From: Phallus indusiatus | Lineage: Eukaryota; Basidiomycota; Agaricomycetes; Phallales; Phallaceae | DNA length: 64,000 nucleotides | Direction: 5' to 3' | Assembly: GCA_027605045.1 (NCBI GenBank) | Contig: JAQFWX010000003.1 | Coordinates: 2,480,001 to 2,544,000 of the forward strand | Shown here: piece after piece, positions 23,737 to 36,900 of the stretch | How the letters are laid out: each line of letters begins with the position of its first letter | How positions within the stretch are numbered: the first letter of the stretch is position 1 | The notes under the pieces: model-generated | The model's input: only the letters and a program-made list of their open reading frames with translations | Told to the model about the DNA's origin: nothing | The model's database searches: none | Made by a program: the position numbers and the translations under genes

Positions 23737-24379
23737 ATGGCTGATCAAGTTGACACGCTCCTGTATTACCTTCACTCTCACAGTTACGAACAAGCACAAA
23801 AAGTGTTCCCTCCCGAGGTCCTCCAAGAAATTCAGGATATCCAGGGATTCTTGGACATTGCCTTTGAAACGCCCACCGTATTCAAACAAATCGCCATTCA
23901 CACCACTAGCATACCTAACTATTTCAAAGGCAGCCCAGCTTTCCTCGCACTTCCAGGCAGTTGAGTGCTCTAGTTTGACATTACTTCACAAAACTAAAAT
24001 CTACCGACGACGACAGCTGTTGTACTTCCTACAGTAGAATCCTACTAGCAACGCTTCAGGTACCTTGTTCATACGTGGAGCTCCACCAAGTGGGGAAAAC
24101 CAATTCTGATTGACTCAGTATCCACCTTACCCAGGTGAAGTTATAGGGCGTACTATTCTCGAATTCTATACAAACGACAAGATCACTGCAGTCGTAAGTA
24201 CTCCTTTTCCGATGTCCATACAATCTCATCCCCGATGAAACATTTCTATCCGCTCTAGTTCAAGAGTAAGTCAAATCGCAATTAAAACCTTCCTTTGACA
24301 TTTTTTCACAACCCTTCTTTCAGCTAACAATGATGACTTTGGAGGATCTGGTTCGGGTACCTTCTCATCATCGAACTAA
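23737..24379 (+). pseudogene. Small protein family, copy B, broken
   Basis: Exon 1 is intact (MADQVDTLLYYLHSHSYEQA, ending at LPLPG-like LALPG). In exon 2, the frame from the acceptor that aligns with copy C runs into a TAG at about 24040 and needs a one-base shift to reach GTLFIRGAPPSGENQF. There the Trp codon TGG of copies A and C is TGA (about 24108), cutting the protein before LTQYPPYPGE. The 7-nt micro-exon (TTCAAGA) and the last exon (ending GSGTFSSSN) are still recognisable. Two independent lesions make a pseudogene the best call; stop readthrough or a different splice choice could rescue only part of it. Confidence 0.8.
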
Positions 24380-24899
24380 AGGTCCAGGAAAGATCGAGTC
24401 TTGTCCCGAAATTGAGAAGAGAGGAGAACGTATTCGGTAACAAATTCTGTTAATTTTTAATAGCTGAAAGCTTGTGAAACTCTCAAAATAATTCTTGGCT
24501 CTTGAGCAGGGGGATCCGGGAGATGATCTAAGTTTATCATATCCAAACGGGAAATCTCACTCCCGTTCGTACTATAAATGTGCGCCAAACAGATGACGTC
24601 CTTTTGGCGTAACTGGTCGTAACTGATATTTGATTATTTAATGATCCTCAGCGGATGCCCTTCATTAACGTTTTCTTTTGTATATTGTATTTTATAATTG
24701 ACTGAGCATTTCTTTATCAGTAAGAAATACTAGTAAATTCTTAATCTAACTGGTTTTGTTACATATATATGACGCGCAAATAAACATTTACATACAAGCA
24801 AAGCTATCAATATTCTTAAACTACTTTCCTTAAGCTTAGCCCTATAAAAACTCGTGATGTCCTAAAAATAGAGTAAAGAGAAAGAAAGGACTTCAGGTA

Positions 24900-25559
24900 T
24901 AGGTATGCTTGCGTGCTATTACTTAATCTTCAACATATTTACAATCCCCAGTAGCCCAATTTAATATCCGTAACAGGCAGGACTACTAGTGCCGAGACCT
25001 ATGTAAATAAGAAGGGATGTTTTGTCCAGAATGCATGTCAGCCCCTCAGGCCTCAGGCTCAAGCACCCATTTCCATTCGTGGTGGATCTTCCTGGGAATG
25101 ATTCAGTTTTGCATATATATGCTAGAGTTCCCCATTTAATATATCAAGATATGGGGACTTGATAAACACCGAGCTACGATGATTGGATGTCAGAAGTGGA
25201 TGTCCAAAATTTTGATTTATGTAACACGCCCCTTACTTGCATAGTATATACTTGATTGAGATGCCCCGCTCTTAAATCTTTCCCATAGATTTCCGTACCG
25301 TCTTCCAAACTTTAAACCCCGCAATGAAATCACTGTATAAGGCTGATCTTATTGGATAGCTATATTGGGTGCTCACGCCGACTGGGTGACGGGTTCCTGT
25401 ATACGGAGGAACTGATCCCAATTGTAATAGACATGTGAAGGTCGCACAAACGCACCCCTGAATTATTGGAACGACCTGCTATAGTAGTACTATTAGAGCC
25501 TAGACCGCTAACGTGTGAATTCATATTGAATTGCGGAGAATACTGCATCCGAGACAGAT
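24900..25559. other. Intergenic between tandem units
   Basis: No gene seen. A short minus-strand frame at 25360-25548 has no support from splicing or homology. Confidence 0.5.
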
Positions 25560-25674
25560 GGATGATGGAAGTGATTTCAAGAATTCACAATGATGCACTC
25601 GATCTCAAGGGTCAAAGCTCAAATAGGATTTGATTTCCAAGCCGGAATTAGTCCTCAAATGTCAATGGTCATTG

Positions 25675-26021
25675 AAGACGGTTATTTCAAAATACCGATC
25701 TTCTCGATGTTCGATGTTCATTGATTTAGGTTCAAAATGGAGAGTTGATAACGCAAAACGTAAGTACAACGTGACAGACGTTTGCCCACGTCAATTGCGG
25801 CGATGCTGAATTAGAAGTTCAATTTAATTTTCTGAGAACCGGGTCCGACTTCAATTGATTTTTATTTTAAACAAAGTTCAATGGCTGACGTTTAGTATCT
25901 TCACATCGTACAGCTGATTCCAAGTTCCGTCTGGCGTAATATCACGCCACTGCTCAATTTGCATATAAATACTGTACATAGAAGTGGTACATTTCACCAG
26001 AAAAGAACAAACACTTCTGAA
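25675..26021 (+). promoter_or_regulatory. Conserved upstream block, copy C, with TATA box
   Basis: Shared words in order: accgatcttctcgatgtt, acgtgacagacg, gtcaattgcggcgatgctga, ttcaatttaa. TATA box tataaat at 25974-25980, 42 bp before the ATG. Confidence 0.65.
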
Positions 26022-26644
26022 ATGGCTGACCAAGTCGACGCACTCTTGCACTACCTTCACTCTCACACCTACGAACAAGCTAAAAAAGTGTTCCCTCCCG
26101 AAGTCTTAGCAGAAGTGCAAGACGTCGGTGGATACTTGAATCTTATCCTTGAAAGCCCACATATATTCAAAGAACTCATCATCACCACTAACGGCATACC
26201 TGGCGTTTTCAAAGGCAACCCATCCTTCTCCCCACTTCCAGGCAGTTGAGTATCCTTAGTTTGACATCGCCCGCACCGAAACTAATAACTACCGACGACG
26301 ACAGCTGTTATACATTCTATTAACAATGCCCCGGGTACCTTTTTCATACGTGGAGCTCCACCAAGTGGGGAAAACCAGTTCTGGTTGACTCAATATCCAC
26401 CTTACCCAGGTGAACCTGTCGGACGTACTATTCTCGAATTTTATACAGACTACAGGATCACCGCAGTCGTAAGTACTCTTTCTCTGATATACATACAACT
26501 TCATCCTGGATTAAACGCTTCCGTTTTATCGTTCTAGTTTAAGAGTAAGTCCAATCTGAGAACTAAACTTTCCTTTGACGTTAACCCCTTCTTTCAGCTA
26601 ACAATGATAACTTTGGAGGAGCTGGTACGGGAAACTTCTCGTAA
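26022..26644 (+). CDS. Small protein of tandem family, copy C (unknown function)
   Basis: Exons 26022-26244, 26305-26468, 26538-26544 (7 nt, TTTAAGA) and 26598-26644; phases agree and the sum is a whole number of codons (146 residues). It starts MADQVDALLHYLHSHTYEQA; the middle part is VFKGNPSFSPLPG joined to TVIHSINNAPGTFFIRGAPP; the end is YTDYRITAVFKTNNDNFGGA and GTGNFS with TAA at 26642. It is the intact partner of broken copy B and the best template for this family. Function unknown; no targeting signal seen. Confidence 0.78.
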
Positions 26645-26910
26645 TAGTAACGAGAGAAAGGTTCAGCTCCGTCCACGAAATCAAGTACATAATACGCACT
26701 CGTACCCAAATGTTGTTTCTTTCTTGTTGAAATCTTGTATTATGTGAAACTCTAAACCTGACTGGTTTATTGCATATATACGCGCAAATAACCATATGAG
26801 TTACATGCAAGTCCGGGGTCCCGACCTCCTTGAACTGTTATCCTGAAGCCCTAGTAGCTGCCCTATAAAACTCATGAATGTCCTAAAAAAACGTCAAAGT
26901 GAAGAAACGA

Positions 26911-28693
26911 AGCCGCGTCGTGTATCATTCTTACCTAATTGGAGAGTATAAATACCCAACGCATCCTCGTGTCAAAGTTGTCGATCACCCTGGGATTTCG
27001 AACACGAACCGCCTTCAAAAAATGTTAATTCTTTTCAAAAGAGCTTTTACCGATCTTCTTTTTTTCTTTCTATTATTATTACTACCTGCATACAAATACT
27101 ACAGTCATTTATCGTATATATTATTTACCTACAAAAATAAAATTCTTTTCTTTACGCACGCCGTGTATAAGATAATAGTCACATATTAACCGCTAATAAT
27201 CGATTTAAGGGGGATCACGATCACGAATGTAACGCGAATCGCCTAAAAATAAGACCAAAAAAAAAGAAAAAAAGAGAACAATTAACAAATAGGCGTTGAT
27301 ACCGACTAATATCTTTAGAACTTCTAGAGGAGATTCTCTAAGATTAGGATTAGGATAAAAGAGTGGAGGTAATAAAGATCGAGTAAAAAAATAATGTAGG
27401 AAAAAAGTTTTATGTATAAAAGGAGTGGGGTATAGATTAAAAGAGTGAAAAAGAAAAAGGGAAACGAGTGTGGAGCCGTGTTTTATTACCCAAAACGATG
27501 GTGAATTCTTGTTGAATACGTTTTTCGAAAAAAAAAAAGTTCCCAGTAATTGTCGTCCGTTTTGCCATGCCTGCCAGTGACGTGTTGCGTCTCGTCGTAT
27601 CAATGACTTCGAAAAAGAACCAAACCTCAAGTCCCGCGCGTTTTTCAGCAAGCAGTCGTCTTCCTTCTCCTTTAACTTAGAATAAAAAAAACGCGATAAT
27701 TGCACCCTTAACGTCTTCCAATATGTCGCAACGGTTCAGCCCTTTCCTTATGTAAGTCCCCCTCTCACCCAAAAAAAGCTCGATCCCGAAAAGAGGAAGA
27801 ATAAATGATGGAATAAAGAGGAAAGAAATAGAAACGAGAGGGAGGGGAACGAAACACCACGATCAACCACCACGAATTCACACGCCGCGATTCAGAAAGA
27901 AAAGAACAGGAAAGGAAAAAAAAGAAAAATAGAAAAAGGAAGGAAAAAAGCAGACTCAGTAAAATTTGGACCACGTATGCAAGACCGCGCTTGCGCTTTT
28001 TCGGAAATGAAATTGCGATATTTGAGATAAACTTTGATATGCACATGAGGAGTTTAAAGAAAAAAAAAAGACCAAACTTTTCTTTTGGTATATACTGATG
28101 GATAGACGAGGACGGGGCGTGATCGTGGGTAGAAATGAAATCGTGGTGGCTTTTCGAAGGTGTGAATGTGGTGTGGGTGTGGGGTGTGATATGGAGATGG
28201 TGGAAATGGAGATGGAGAGCGCAAGAAGCGATAAAAGAACAAAATGACACATGAACAAAGACAACAACAACAACAACAATGATAAAAGACAAGAACACGA
28301 AGAAATATGAATATTAGATTGAACAAGGGGATGAGAAATAATAAATGACCATTTTTTTCGGAAAAGGCGGGTTAGAGGGTAGAGGGGAGGGGAGAAGGAC
28401 AAAGCGACGTTAGAAAAGTCGTTAACCGTTTGCGTCAATGAGAGGGCGTTGGGGCGACGTGGAAAATAGGAAGGGGTTGGGGGCGGGCCGTTAATAAAAA
28501 CGTAGATCGTACAGATATAGCACATAAGAATTTTTCACGTTAAGATTAATTATTGGCGAAGTGAGACCGACGACTGAAACGAGGTCTAAGACTTGCGAGG
28601 ATGAAACCGAGGACCAAGGTGGATGATCTTCGAAATACATTTACACGTTTGAAACACACACGGGGAGGCAGGCAGACAGATTGGGTGAGACGT
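26911..28693. other. Purine-rich intergenic/3' flank of the transporter gene
   Basis: 1.8 kb, strongly strand-asymmetric: the plus strand is rich in runs of A and G (for example 27885-27955), so the transporter transcript side is U/C-rich. The long minus-strand frames here translate to Phe/Ser/Leu-rich low complexity and are explained by this composition rather than by a gene. Part is probably transporter 3' UTR. Confidence 0.6.
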
Positions 28694-30936
28694 TTAGAAT
28701 AAGCTTGCAGCGACGCAGGCAGCTTGGATCGTCGAGACCTACAAAAAAAAGGTTCAGCGTGTGACACAAAAAAAACAGTCACGCTGGCAAAATACATACC
28801 GTAGCAACCAACAACGCCAAAATAGCACTCTTGCAAATGACACCTTTCCTTCCAGGCGCAAGCGCAGTCATAACACCCACTTGCGTACCCAGACTTCCAA
28901 GATTAGCCGTATTAGCCAACGCACCGACCATAACACTATACGCGCGCTCGCTCAACGGTCCCGCACCACTCCCAGGGCCAATATTCGCGCTCATCCCACC
29001 CGTTGTGCCGAGTGCAGCAGCATTGAGAGCGGCCATTGCGAAATCGGATGAGACGAGGAGTTTTCCGGAGAGAATGTAGGCTGTGCGCCAGACTTCGTTG
29101 CGGGGTACGCCGAGGAAGAAGGTGAAGGGTGCGAGTGGGGCGGCGACGACGACGTGGAGGTCTAGAGCGTGGACGCCGAAGGAGCGGAAGGTGTAGATGA
29201 GGAGGCCGTCTACTAGGACAAGGAGAGCGAGAACCGAGAAGAAGTTTGTTCTAGTGGGGAGAAATTAGTACACGGCAATCCGGACAGCGAAGGATAGAGA
29301 CTTACAAAACCCATCCAGCAACTTTGAGACCTAGCAAAGCACCATCACTCAACGCATCCAAAATATCAACAGCCTTTCTCAAATTGATCTTCTTCCTATT
29401 CGCACACGTGCTCTCTCTCGTCTTAGTCAACGGTTCAAGCACAGTACCCGTCCTTTCGTCAGGCTCAGTCGCCTCCGGGAACACAATTTTAGCATTCATA
29501 ATCCCAGCCGGAATAAGAATACCAGAAATAGCGAGTAGGGAACGGAGCGGGATTTGCAAGTTACCGGCGTAGGAGAGCATCATTAGGGAAGAGACGGAGG
29601 ACATGGAGGTTGCCATGACGCTGCCAAGTTCGCTGTTCGTCATGCTATCGATGTAAGGGTTGATAAGAATGGCGCTGTGGACTTGACCGAACCACGGAGA
29701 CCAAAGGGCGACGAATGTTTCTGCGCCAGAAGCAGAGAAGACGTGGTATCCAAGGAAGGCACTTCATCAAGAATTGAGTTTTTTCTTCTCCCTTTAGTCT
29801 CGCTTCAGCGAAAAGAACTCACAATTGCTTAGTTAACCACTGCATCCAATTAAACCAATACAACATCTGAACCCACGCCGTTAAAAAAATCATCGTCGCC
29901 AAACCGGTAACGAAGAACCATCCTTTAGCAGTCGTCGCAGGATCAAAAATTAAAGCCGTAGCTTCGACAGCCGAAGTTTGGAAATCCGCGGTTGCTTGGT
30001 TTATCCAGTTGAAGAATTTGTGGCCCGCGTCGGCGCGGAGGATGAAGAGCGCTAAAGCTTGTTGGAGGATGATAGAGCGAGGAATAGCGAACCAGTTGAT
30101 GGATTTTTTATCGTGGGACATTCCGACTAGGACGAGTTGAGTGAAGTATATGCCTGCGAGTGAGATGACTCGATCGGTGATTGCTGTACCCTTCATAGAT
30201 GGTTTAGTCTCTTTCGATATTAAATTTTTTAATAGATTGTCTTACAGAAGGACGAGTCGCGCCTAAAGCAGTTCCGAAGGTAATAGCAATCGCGCAAGCC
30301 CATAACATGGCGAGTTTGGCGTGATACGGAAACTGGGAAATGGGAGTTGAAATCATCTGGCAAACCGCGCCAACAGGTTTGGACACGAATGAGGCAGGGA
30401 TTAAACGGAACAAGGTGACGAGGAGGAAGAACCAGGCCCATATTGAACGAGGAATCCTACACAAGAAATACATCAAAACTCGCGCATATATGCATGATGT
30501 TTCAAGGGAAGACTTACCACTGATGTTTAGTCTCCTTCACGACCAATCCACTAACCCACCACGCTAAAGTCAATGCAGCAAACACGGGCAACATGACACG
30601 ACCAATGCGACCAGGCGGACGGTGACCAGTCTCAGCGTCTCTGCTACGTCTCATCTTCATCTCTTCCATTTCATCGAGGTATTCATATCCCGGAGTGCTA
30701 GTCGCGGGGACGACAGCAACACAATCAGCCGAAGCACCCGCCATTTGAGCAGTCGCCTTCTTGAACGAGTCCTTGTCGGCTGAGGACACGGACTGACTAC
30801 GCCCGGTTGCACGAGTAGCTGGGGCAGGCGATGGAGTTGGGGCGATGGTCATCGATGGACGGGATGGTGGAGGAGACGACGGTTGGACGATTGAGTCGAG
30901 GGCGGGAAGATTGACTGTGAAGGCGTTGTCAGACAT
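28694..30936 (-). CDS. Concentrative nucleoside transporter (CNT family)
   Basis: Multi-spanning membrane symporter for nucleosides, probably at the plasma membrane and driven by H+ or Na+. The start is MSDNAFTVNLPALDSIVQ (ATG 30934-30936), with a disordered Ser/Pro/Ala-rich cytosolic N-terminus of about 125 residues. Membrane segments follow: VMLPVFAALTLAWWVSGLVV, WAWFFLLVTLFRLIPASFVS, AMLWACAIAITFGTALGA, then WFFVTGLATMIFLTAWVQML. The family core is clear: GYHVFSASGAETFVALWSPW, INPYIDSMTNSELGSVMATS, SLMMLSYAGNLQIPLRSLLA (the gate/Nucleos_tra2 region), and near the C-terminus SVMVGALANTANLGSLGTQV followed by GVMTALAPGRKGVICKSAI. It ends VSTIQAACVAASLF and TAA at 28694-28696. Six or more exons, no break seen. 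It stands alone, between gene-poor flanks. Confidence 0.88.
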
Positions 30937-33900
30937 CTTTTCGTGTTGGCTTTGCTGAGGACAACGACAACGACACCGAGGAACAGTGAGAAGACGATGT
31001 GGAGGAGATGAGGGAGAGCTGCAGAGAGCAGTTGAGAGAAAAACGATACGCCTTCTTTCGGTCTCTTTTAAGTGAGTTTCTTTGAGCTGCAAAAAAGCGC
31101 AACCAAAGCAACAGGAAATTATCGAAAATTAATTTATTTTTGGTACCAAAAAAATAAAAAATATACTCAAATATTTCTCCCCATTCAGAATTTAGCCCAA
31201 TTTCGGCAAATTCTTAAGCGAGAGAATGCAAAGCTTCTCGACGCAAAAAAAGGCTATCAAGCTTAGAGAGGAGCGAAGAATGGAAACCGGGACAATGGCG
31301 CTTACCCCGGGCTGAAAGGGCTGCAAGGGCCGGCGTTCGTTTAGGAAAAAAAAATTGTGGTTACTACGCTCGTAGCAGAAAGAAGCTTCAGGGACATTGA
31401 TGGCATGGCATGCGATGGAGCCAGATGGAGTGGAGCTGATACAGTACCAAGATTGTTTGAGGGCGATCATTATTTACGAGAGTATATACGCTCAAAGGAC
31501 GTACGGTAGTCCAAAATACAGTACAAGGCGTTGAGAAAAACAAGTTAGTCCATTTCAAGCAAAGAAAGGAAGCAAAACAGATGAAGGCAAGGTAAGGCAA
31601 GGGCTATAATTTTATGTGACGCCACTTCTCGTCACCTGAGAAGAAAGGAAGAAGAAAAAAGATCTACGTAGACCCCTCGTACGTTTAAACACTAGATATC
31701 ATTTTGGCGGTGTAACTAAGTGTAACTAGCAGCTTCATAGGCAGTCCGAATCCTTCCTGCCTTCTTTCCTTCCCATCGCATATGCTTCAAAGCTGTGGCA
31801 ATTACCGTGTTGGCTGTCCTTTTTCTCTGATGTTCTGAGGGCTGAAGGCCTGACGCGGAGATGATTGATCCCATACAGATCTCGGGTTGGTCTGAAGCTG
31901 AGATTTATTCAACTGAGGCGATTCAAGGGTACTGAAAAAGCTGAAAAAGGTCGGATTCGATAGTCAGGGACGTGTGGCTAAGACTTCCTTTCCTTCGCTC
32001 AATATGCCAGCATGCGACGGCTGTCAGTTTTTTGAGCTACGCTTAACAAGTTAAAAGTAGTCTTTGGACCTTGGACCTGAAACCCTTCTTCACTCCCCCT
32101 TTTTTTGTTTTCTTTCAAAAAATCATGACTGCAATCATGAACATCCAACTGCAAACAAAATAAGTCGAAATGATAGACTGGAGAAAGGATCAGCCTCCCC
32201 CACTTATTTGGAAAGAAAATCCATCATCTCAATATAATATAGGTAGGTAGGCTAAAACACACCGGCGACAATCAAAAAAAAAATCATGTACGTATCAAAC
32301 TTTCCCCGGCCGCGCGCGTTTCTCGTCCCTGTCCATCCATCATCCAACCATCTAAGAAGGGGAAAAAAAACTCATCGTCAACGAAACAGCCATACAAGTT
32401 CTTATTACATATGTATGTACTTCCTCGACATATGTATATGAACCGCTATGAACCGTTCTTCTCCCACCCGCTTGTCAGTTGTCAACCTTCTCCACGCGTA
32501 ATATATTGAGGGGCCACGGGCACGCTACTACGCGAACTGATGCGGGCTCAGATGGGCAATCATGTCCGCCGGAGCTAATACGTTATGTATTGTATGTTGG
32601 TAGCGGAGGTATACATTTCGTCTAGGTATTTTGTCTGGGCTTTTTGCCCCGTCCCTGTCGTGGGTAGTCACTATGATGATCTGGACTCGCAAAAAAAAAA
32701 GAAAAAGAATGAACTGTGGATCTATCGCTATCGTGAGTGCCCACACTGGAAGTATGTACTTCATCTATCTCTTGACAGTCCAGCGGTGCCTGTTGGCATG
32801 GGATTTTGAACTTCATTCTTCATTCCGTACCACCAAAACCCAAAAAAAACCTAGAACAACACCCGCATGATCACACGTACCTTGCCAGCAAAGTAAGTAC
32901 AGACTATCATGACTATCATCTAGATAATAATGTATGTCCGGTTCTGAGTGGAAATGAAAAAAAGATCCCTGTTTTTTTCCCTCAATTTGAATGCAGAATC
33001 TGGGAATGTAGGGTTACTTTTGGCATTTTAGAAGCCTTAGGATGACATTTCCATCACGTGTGTCTGTTCTGTTCTGTGTGTGGCTCAGATCTTAAAGAAT
33101 CCGAACCCTCTCTCCTTCCTTTGATAACGAGCAAGAAGTCTGGCTGCCCCAAGGAGCCCCGCAGCGTCGTAAATAATCACAAAAACGGACCTGGGTAATC
33201 CTTTCAACCCCGGAGTCTAACAAATTTGGCAAGAGCGTAACCACGATATCCGAGTCATGATGATATGAAAACTTCAACTTGAACCTTTGTCGATCTTGAT
33301 AAAGATCCAGAAATGCTATATCAGTAAATTTCACGTCTCAATTGCTCAAAGAGGAACCTGGAAGTCGAAAGCACCTTCATCAAACGGTTACTAAGTACTA
33401 ATATCATAATTCATTCAGGAGCGGCATTCTGGAGGCGAAAAGATGCGCACATCATATCTCAATGATGGAGGTGGTTGAACAATTCATTTGAAAGCCAACC
33501 TTGATTTTGTGGGTCGTGAGTCGCATCCCGTATTATTACTTTATATGTATGGCAGATTGATAAACTTTGATGAGTTTCTTTACAATACCGCTCTTTCATT
33601 TCGTGCGTTCTGACCGGCGTATATAAGTCAGCATGCTATTCATTGAATTTTGATAGCGGTGAGCTTGCGCGTTCATTCATTCAAGGCATTTGAAATTTGA
33701 GCAATTTAGGATGTTGATCATTAATACTTGTTTAGACGTTGTGTGTATATACTATACACGGATTACAAAAGTTTGACTGGTATCACATTAACTACTTCAT
33801 TGTTTGAAGGTGGTATATCAAAGTCAAGCTTTTGGGAAGGTTGTCTTTCATGCGGAGCAGACGAAAAGATAAGTATTCATTGCGCTATTTATTGATGATT

Positions 33901-36900
33901 TGGATGACTTTTCACCCTAACGGAATGAGTGACGAAGTAATAAATTGAACGGAGAAAGGAGAAATCCCCATTTTCAGAAAAGATCAGCCTCCCAGACTTG
34001 TCGAGATCATCACCGCATCAACAACATCACTGTCAAATGTACTCCATAGTTCAGTACTATGTAGTACGCAACAGTCGCCTACGCTGAAAGCCGACTTCTT
34101 TCGGAGGTCGACGTCGACCAGCGCATAATGAGAGAATACATATATATGTATGTAGCACAGCAATTAAGGAACGCAACAACTCTCAATCGAGATTCGACAA
34201 ACCGTCCAGCTTTGGGGCCTTTGGCTTTACCGGCGGCACTGCATTGCCAGTGGGCACACGCGCGTGCGCGTCGTATCCGGCGAGACAATGCAATACAATA
34301 CAAATCATTATTATTCCCCACACTCCCAACTCCCCCCCGCTGATGAATTCAAATATATCTAGATTTGGGGACGGGTTGTTACCCAAGGGGTAAAAAATCT
34401 GGTGGTTTGTCCAGACCGAGTTTTTGACACAATGACATATATACATACAAAAACGGTACAGTGGGGATCCAGACCACACAACGTCCATCTAACAATATAT
34501 CTGAATTAGTTGGTATTGATATTACCACTCCCCGTGAGCTTAGTTTTTAGGGTTTTTAATATTATTCTGTACATTTGAAAGGGTGCACGCAGCCCACACG
34601 CACACACGCACGGACGGCGCATCCCCCAGATTTAAAGTTTCCCCTCCCACTCTCGTCGGGACCGACGGCATCGCTGGACCTTTCGTTTCGGAAATCACAA
34701 GCCTTTCCTTGAATATATATAATACACTTCAAACCTTTTATTACGCGCTTGTTATCTAGTATTATCCGCTCATAGCTGAATGAGTAGTTAATTGTATTAT
34801 CGCGTGTAGAGAAGAGTATACATAACTGTACTCCAACATATGTAGTATTCTGGTTGGTCAGTTGACTAAGAAATTGTGATTCTTGAGAAGGGCTTCTTCA
34901 AGAAGGGATTTGGTGGGCAGCGGGGTTCGAGAAGTTGATGGATTCTACTTGGAGAATCGTTAAGTCCCGTAAGGTTCGCGGTTATCATTGATATGACTAG
35001 TGAGAGAGACGTCAATGTGTGCCTTTAAGACCTGAACCGCCGATAGCATTTGTGTTGAATCACCCCTAAGCTCATACCCTTGTTCTTTAATGTTCGGCGC
35101 TTTCACACCCACGTCGACGCACGTCGAGTCAACTGAGACGAATAATTAACACCGTGAGTTCAAAACCTGAGCGGGGACACTTTTTCAAATGGAGAAAAAG
35201 GAATAGCCCAATCTCAAATCTTTATACATATGGTACGTACGTATCTTTTCTCACACTCAACACAAATCTCGGGTAATCGATTAATCCGTCAATCAACTAA
35301 ATGAAATTCGATAAAAGGGCTCGGCTAAATGATACAATTCAATGTAAACTGATAGGTTAAACAAAAATACATGGCAAGATTTGATCCGTATGGTTTATAC
35401 AAATATATACATGTACATATGTATATAATTGCAGTTACGTACATATTTTACGCGGTACGTAGCGAATATCCTCGCTTCTCGTCGACTGCTTGAGTCTTGA
35501 CATTGCATTCAGCATTCCAAGTTCAGCAATTTGCCGTGCTATTATTAGAATTGAAGTGACGTCCTGGGAGGTAAAGTTAAATGCCCTAGATATGTATGGA
35601 TGAGTTTGTATTGAACTTCAGCATCGACACATCATGATTCATAAGGAACAGGGGTAAATAGCTATGCTAATATGTGCCACTACAATTAACACGACAAGTA
35701 CGTGGTCCGCGGGTTCCGTTCATTCATCCATTCAATGTGCTGTAGTCTCATGTCTGTAGTCACTCGATTTTGAACCATACTCCGTCCATTCAGCCACTGT
35801 AACGGAGCTAGAAGAAGTCGCGACTTAAAAAACGATACAAGTGAAACGCCTGCATATCGTCTTTAAATGCGTATTAGTAATGATCATAAGCGGACTTGAA
35901 ACGAATAAGCCTCAACATTCCAACAGCATTTAAGTAAGATTCCGGCCTTAGCTCTAGCCTCCAGGGTTGAAACGATGTTGCAGCCCGAGCTTTTGAGCCA
36001 GAAGAACCAAGTGCCAAAGCTTAATTTCACCAATTGAATTCAAATCTTTCAGTTATTTCAGTGCTAAAGTCACGTAAGAGACACATGACGTCTCCGTCAT
36101 GATCGCAGACTGCATATCCTATCCATGCGGGCATATGTACGTATTTAGCGCACGCTGTAGTAAAGTCAGCTCAATGTGGAAATTCAGTTGACACTGTACT
36201 GTGTTCGATTTTGCAGTGCCCCCATGTCTTCTAGTGATGACCTTCAAACGGTCAGCAAGTCCATACGCGATGTATTATACACATACCGTGAGATATATTA
36301 GAACGTCAGGCCAAAGCAATTGAATGAGACACCCTAGACTCGGAAAGTCGGTCCTTGGTCGCCTTTAAAATTCGTGGGCACCGATATCTGGCTTTCTGTT
36401 TTCTTTCAAAGACTTCTAGCTCCCTATATCATGTCTCAAGCTAAATTATGAACGCCCTTCGGAGAATCAGAGTCAAGCCAAGCTTTAGTCAATTCGCCTC
36501 GACGAAATGTCGATACATGTATAGTGATACGTACTGTCATCGACGTCTCAACGTCATAGAGTAGTGCCTTCGGCTAGAATCCCGATCCCGATGGTCGAGA
36601 TCTTCACTAGAAAACAAAACAAGGATGGATGTCTATTCCCAAGATGGATCTGCAAGAATTCTATCCATATAACGTAATGGGCAACACCGGCGTTCAAGGC
36701 GCTGATTGGCTCCACGTTTGCAATGTGCGGAAGTTGTAGGAAAATATCTGACCATCCCTCGTTGTATCCTACCTAGAATATGAATTAGGGACTTATCTGC
36801 ACTGTAAACATGTAGACATATCAACCTTCACATGGAAGCGAAAGAGCTTCTCGGCTTCTTAAATCTACAGCCAGGATAAGGATTTTCGGAGAAACCGAAA

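Larger units (their letters stand above)
21840..26910. repeat. Three direct copies of a promoter-plus-gene unit
   Basis: Three diverged direct copies, each a roughly 400-500 bp upstream block followed by a ~0.62 kb gene: about 21840-22906, 23220-24900 and 25560-26910. Copies 2 and 3 also share downstream sequence: a cgcgcaaataa stretch at about 24770 and 26775, and a ccctataaaa..tcctaaaaa stretch at about 24840 and 26860. Copies 2 and 3 are the most alike, so copy 1 split off first or evolved faster. Confidence 0.85.

Noticed and set aside
27205..28525. Several long minus-strand frames, some with hydrophobic stretches
   Set aside because: Overlapping in different frames and all low complexity; they follow from the strand skew, not from genes or membrane proteins.
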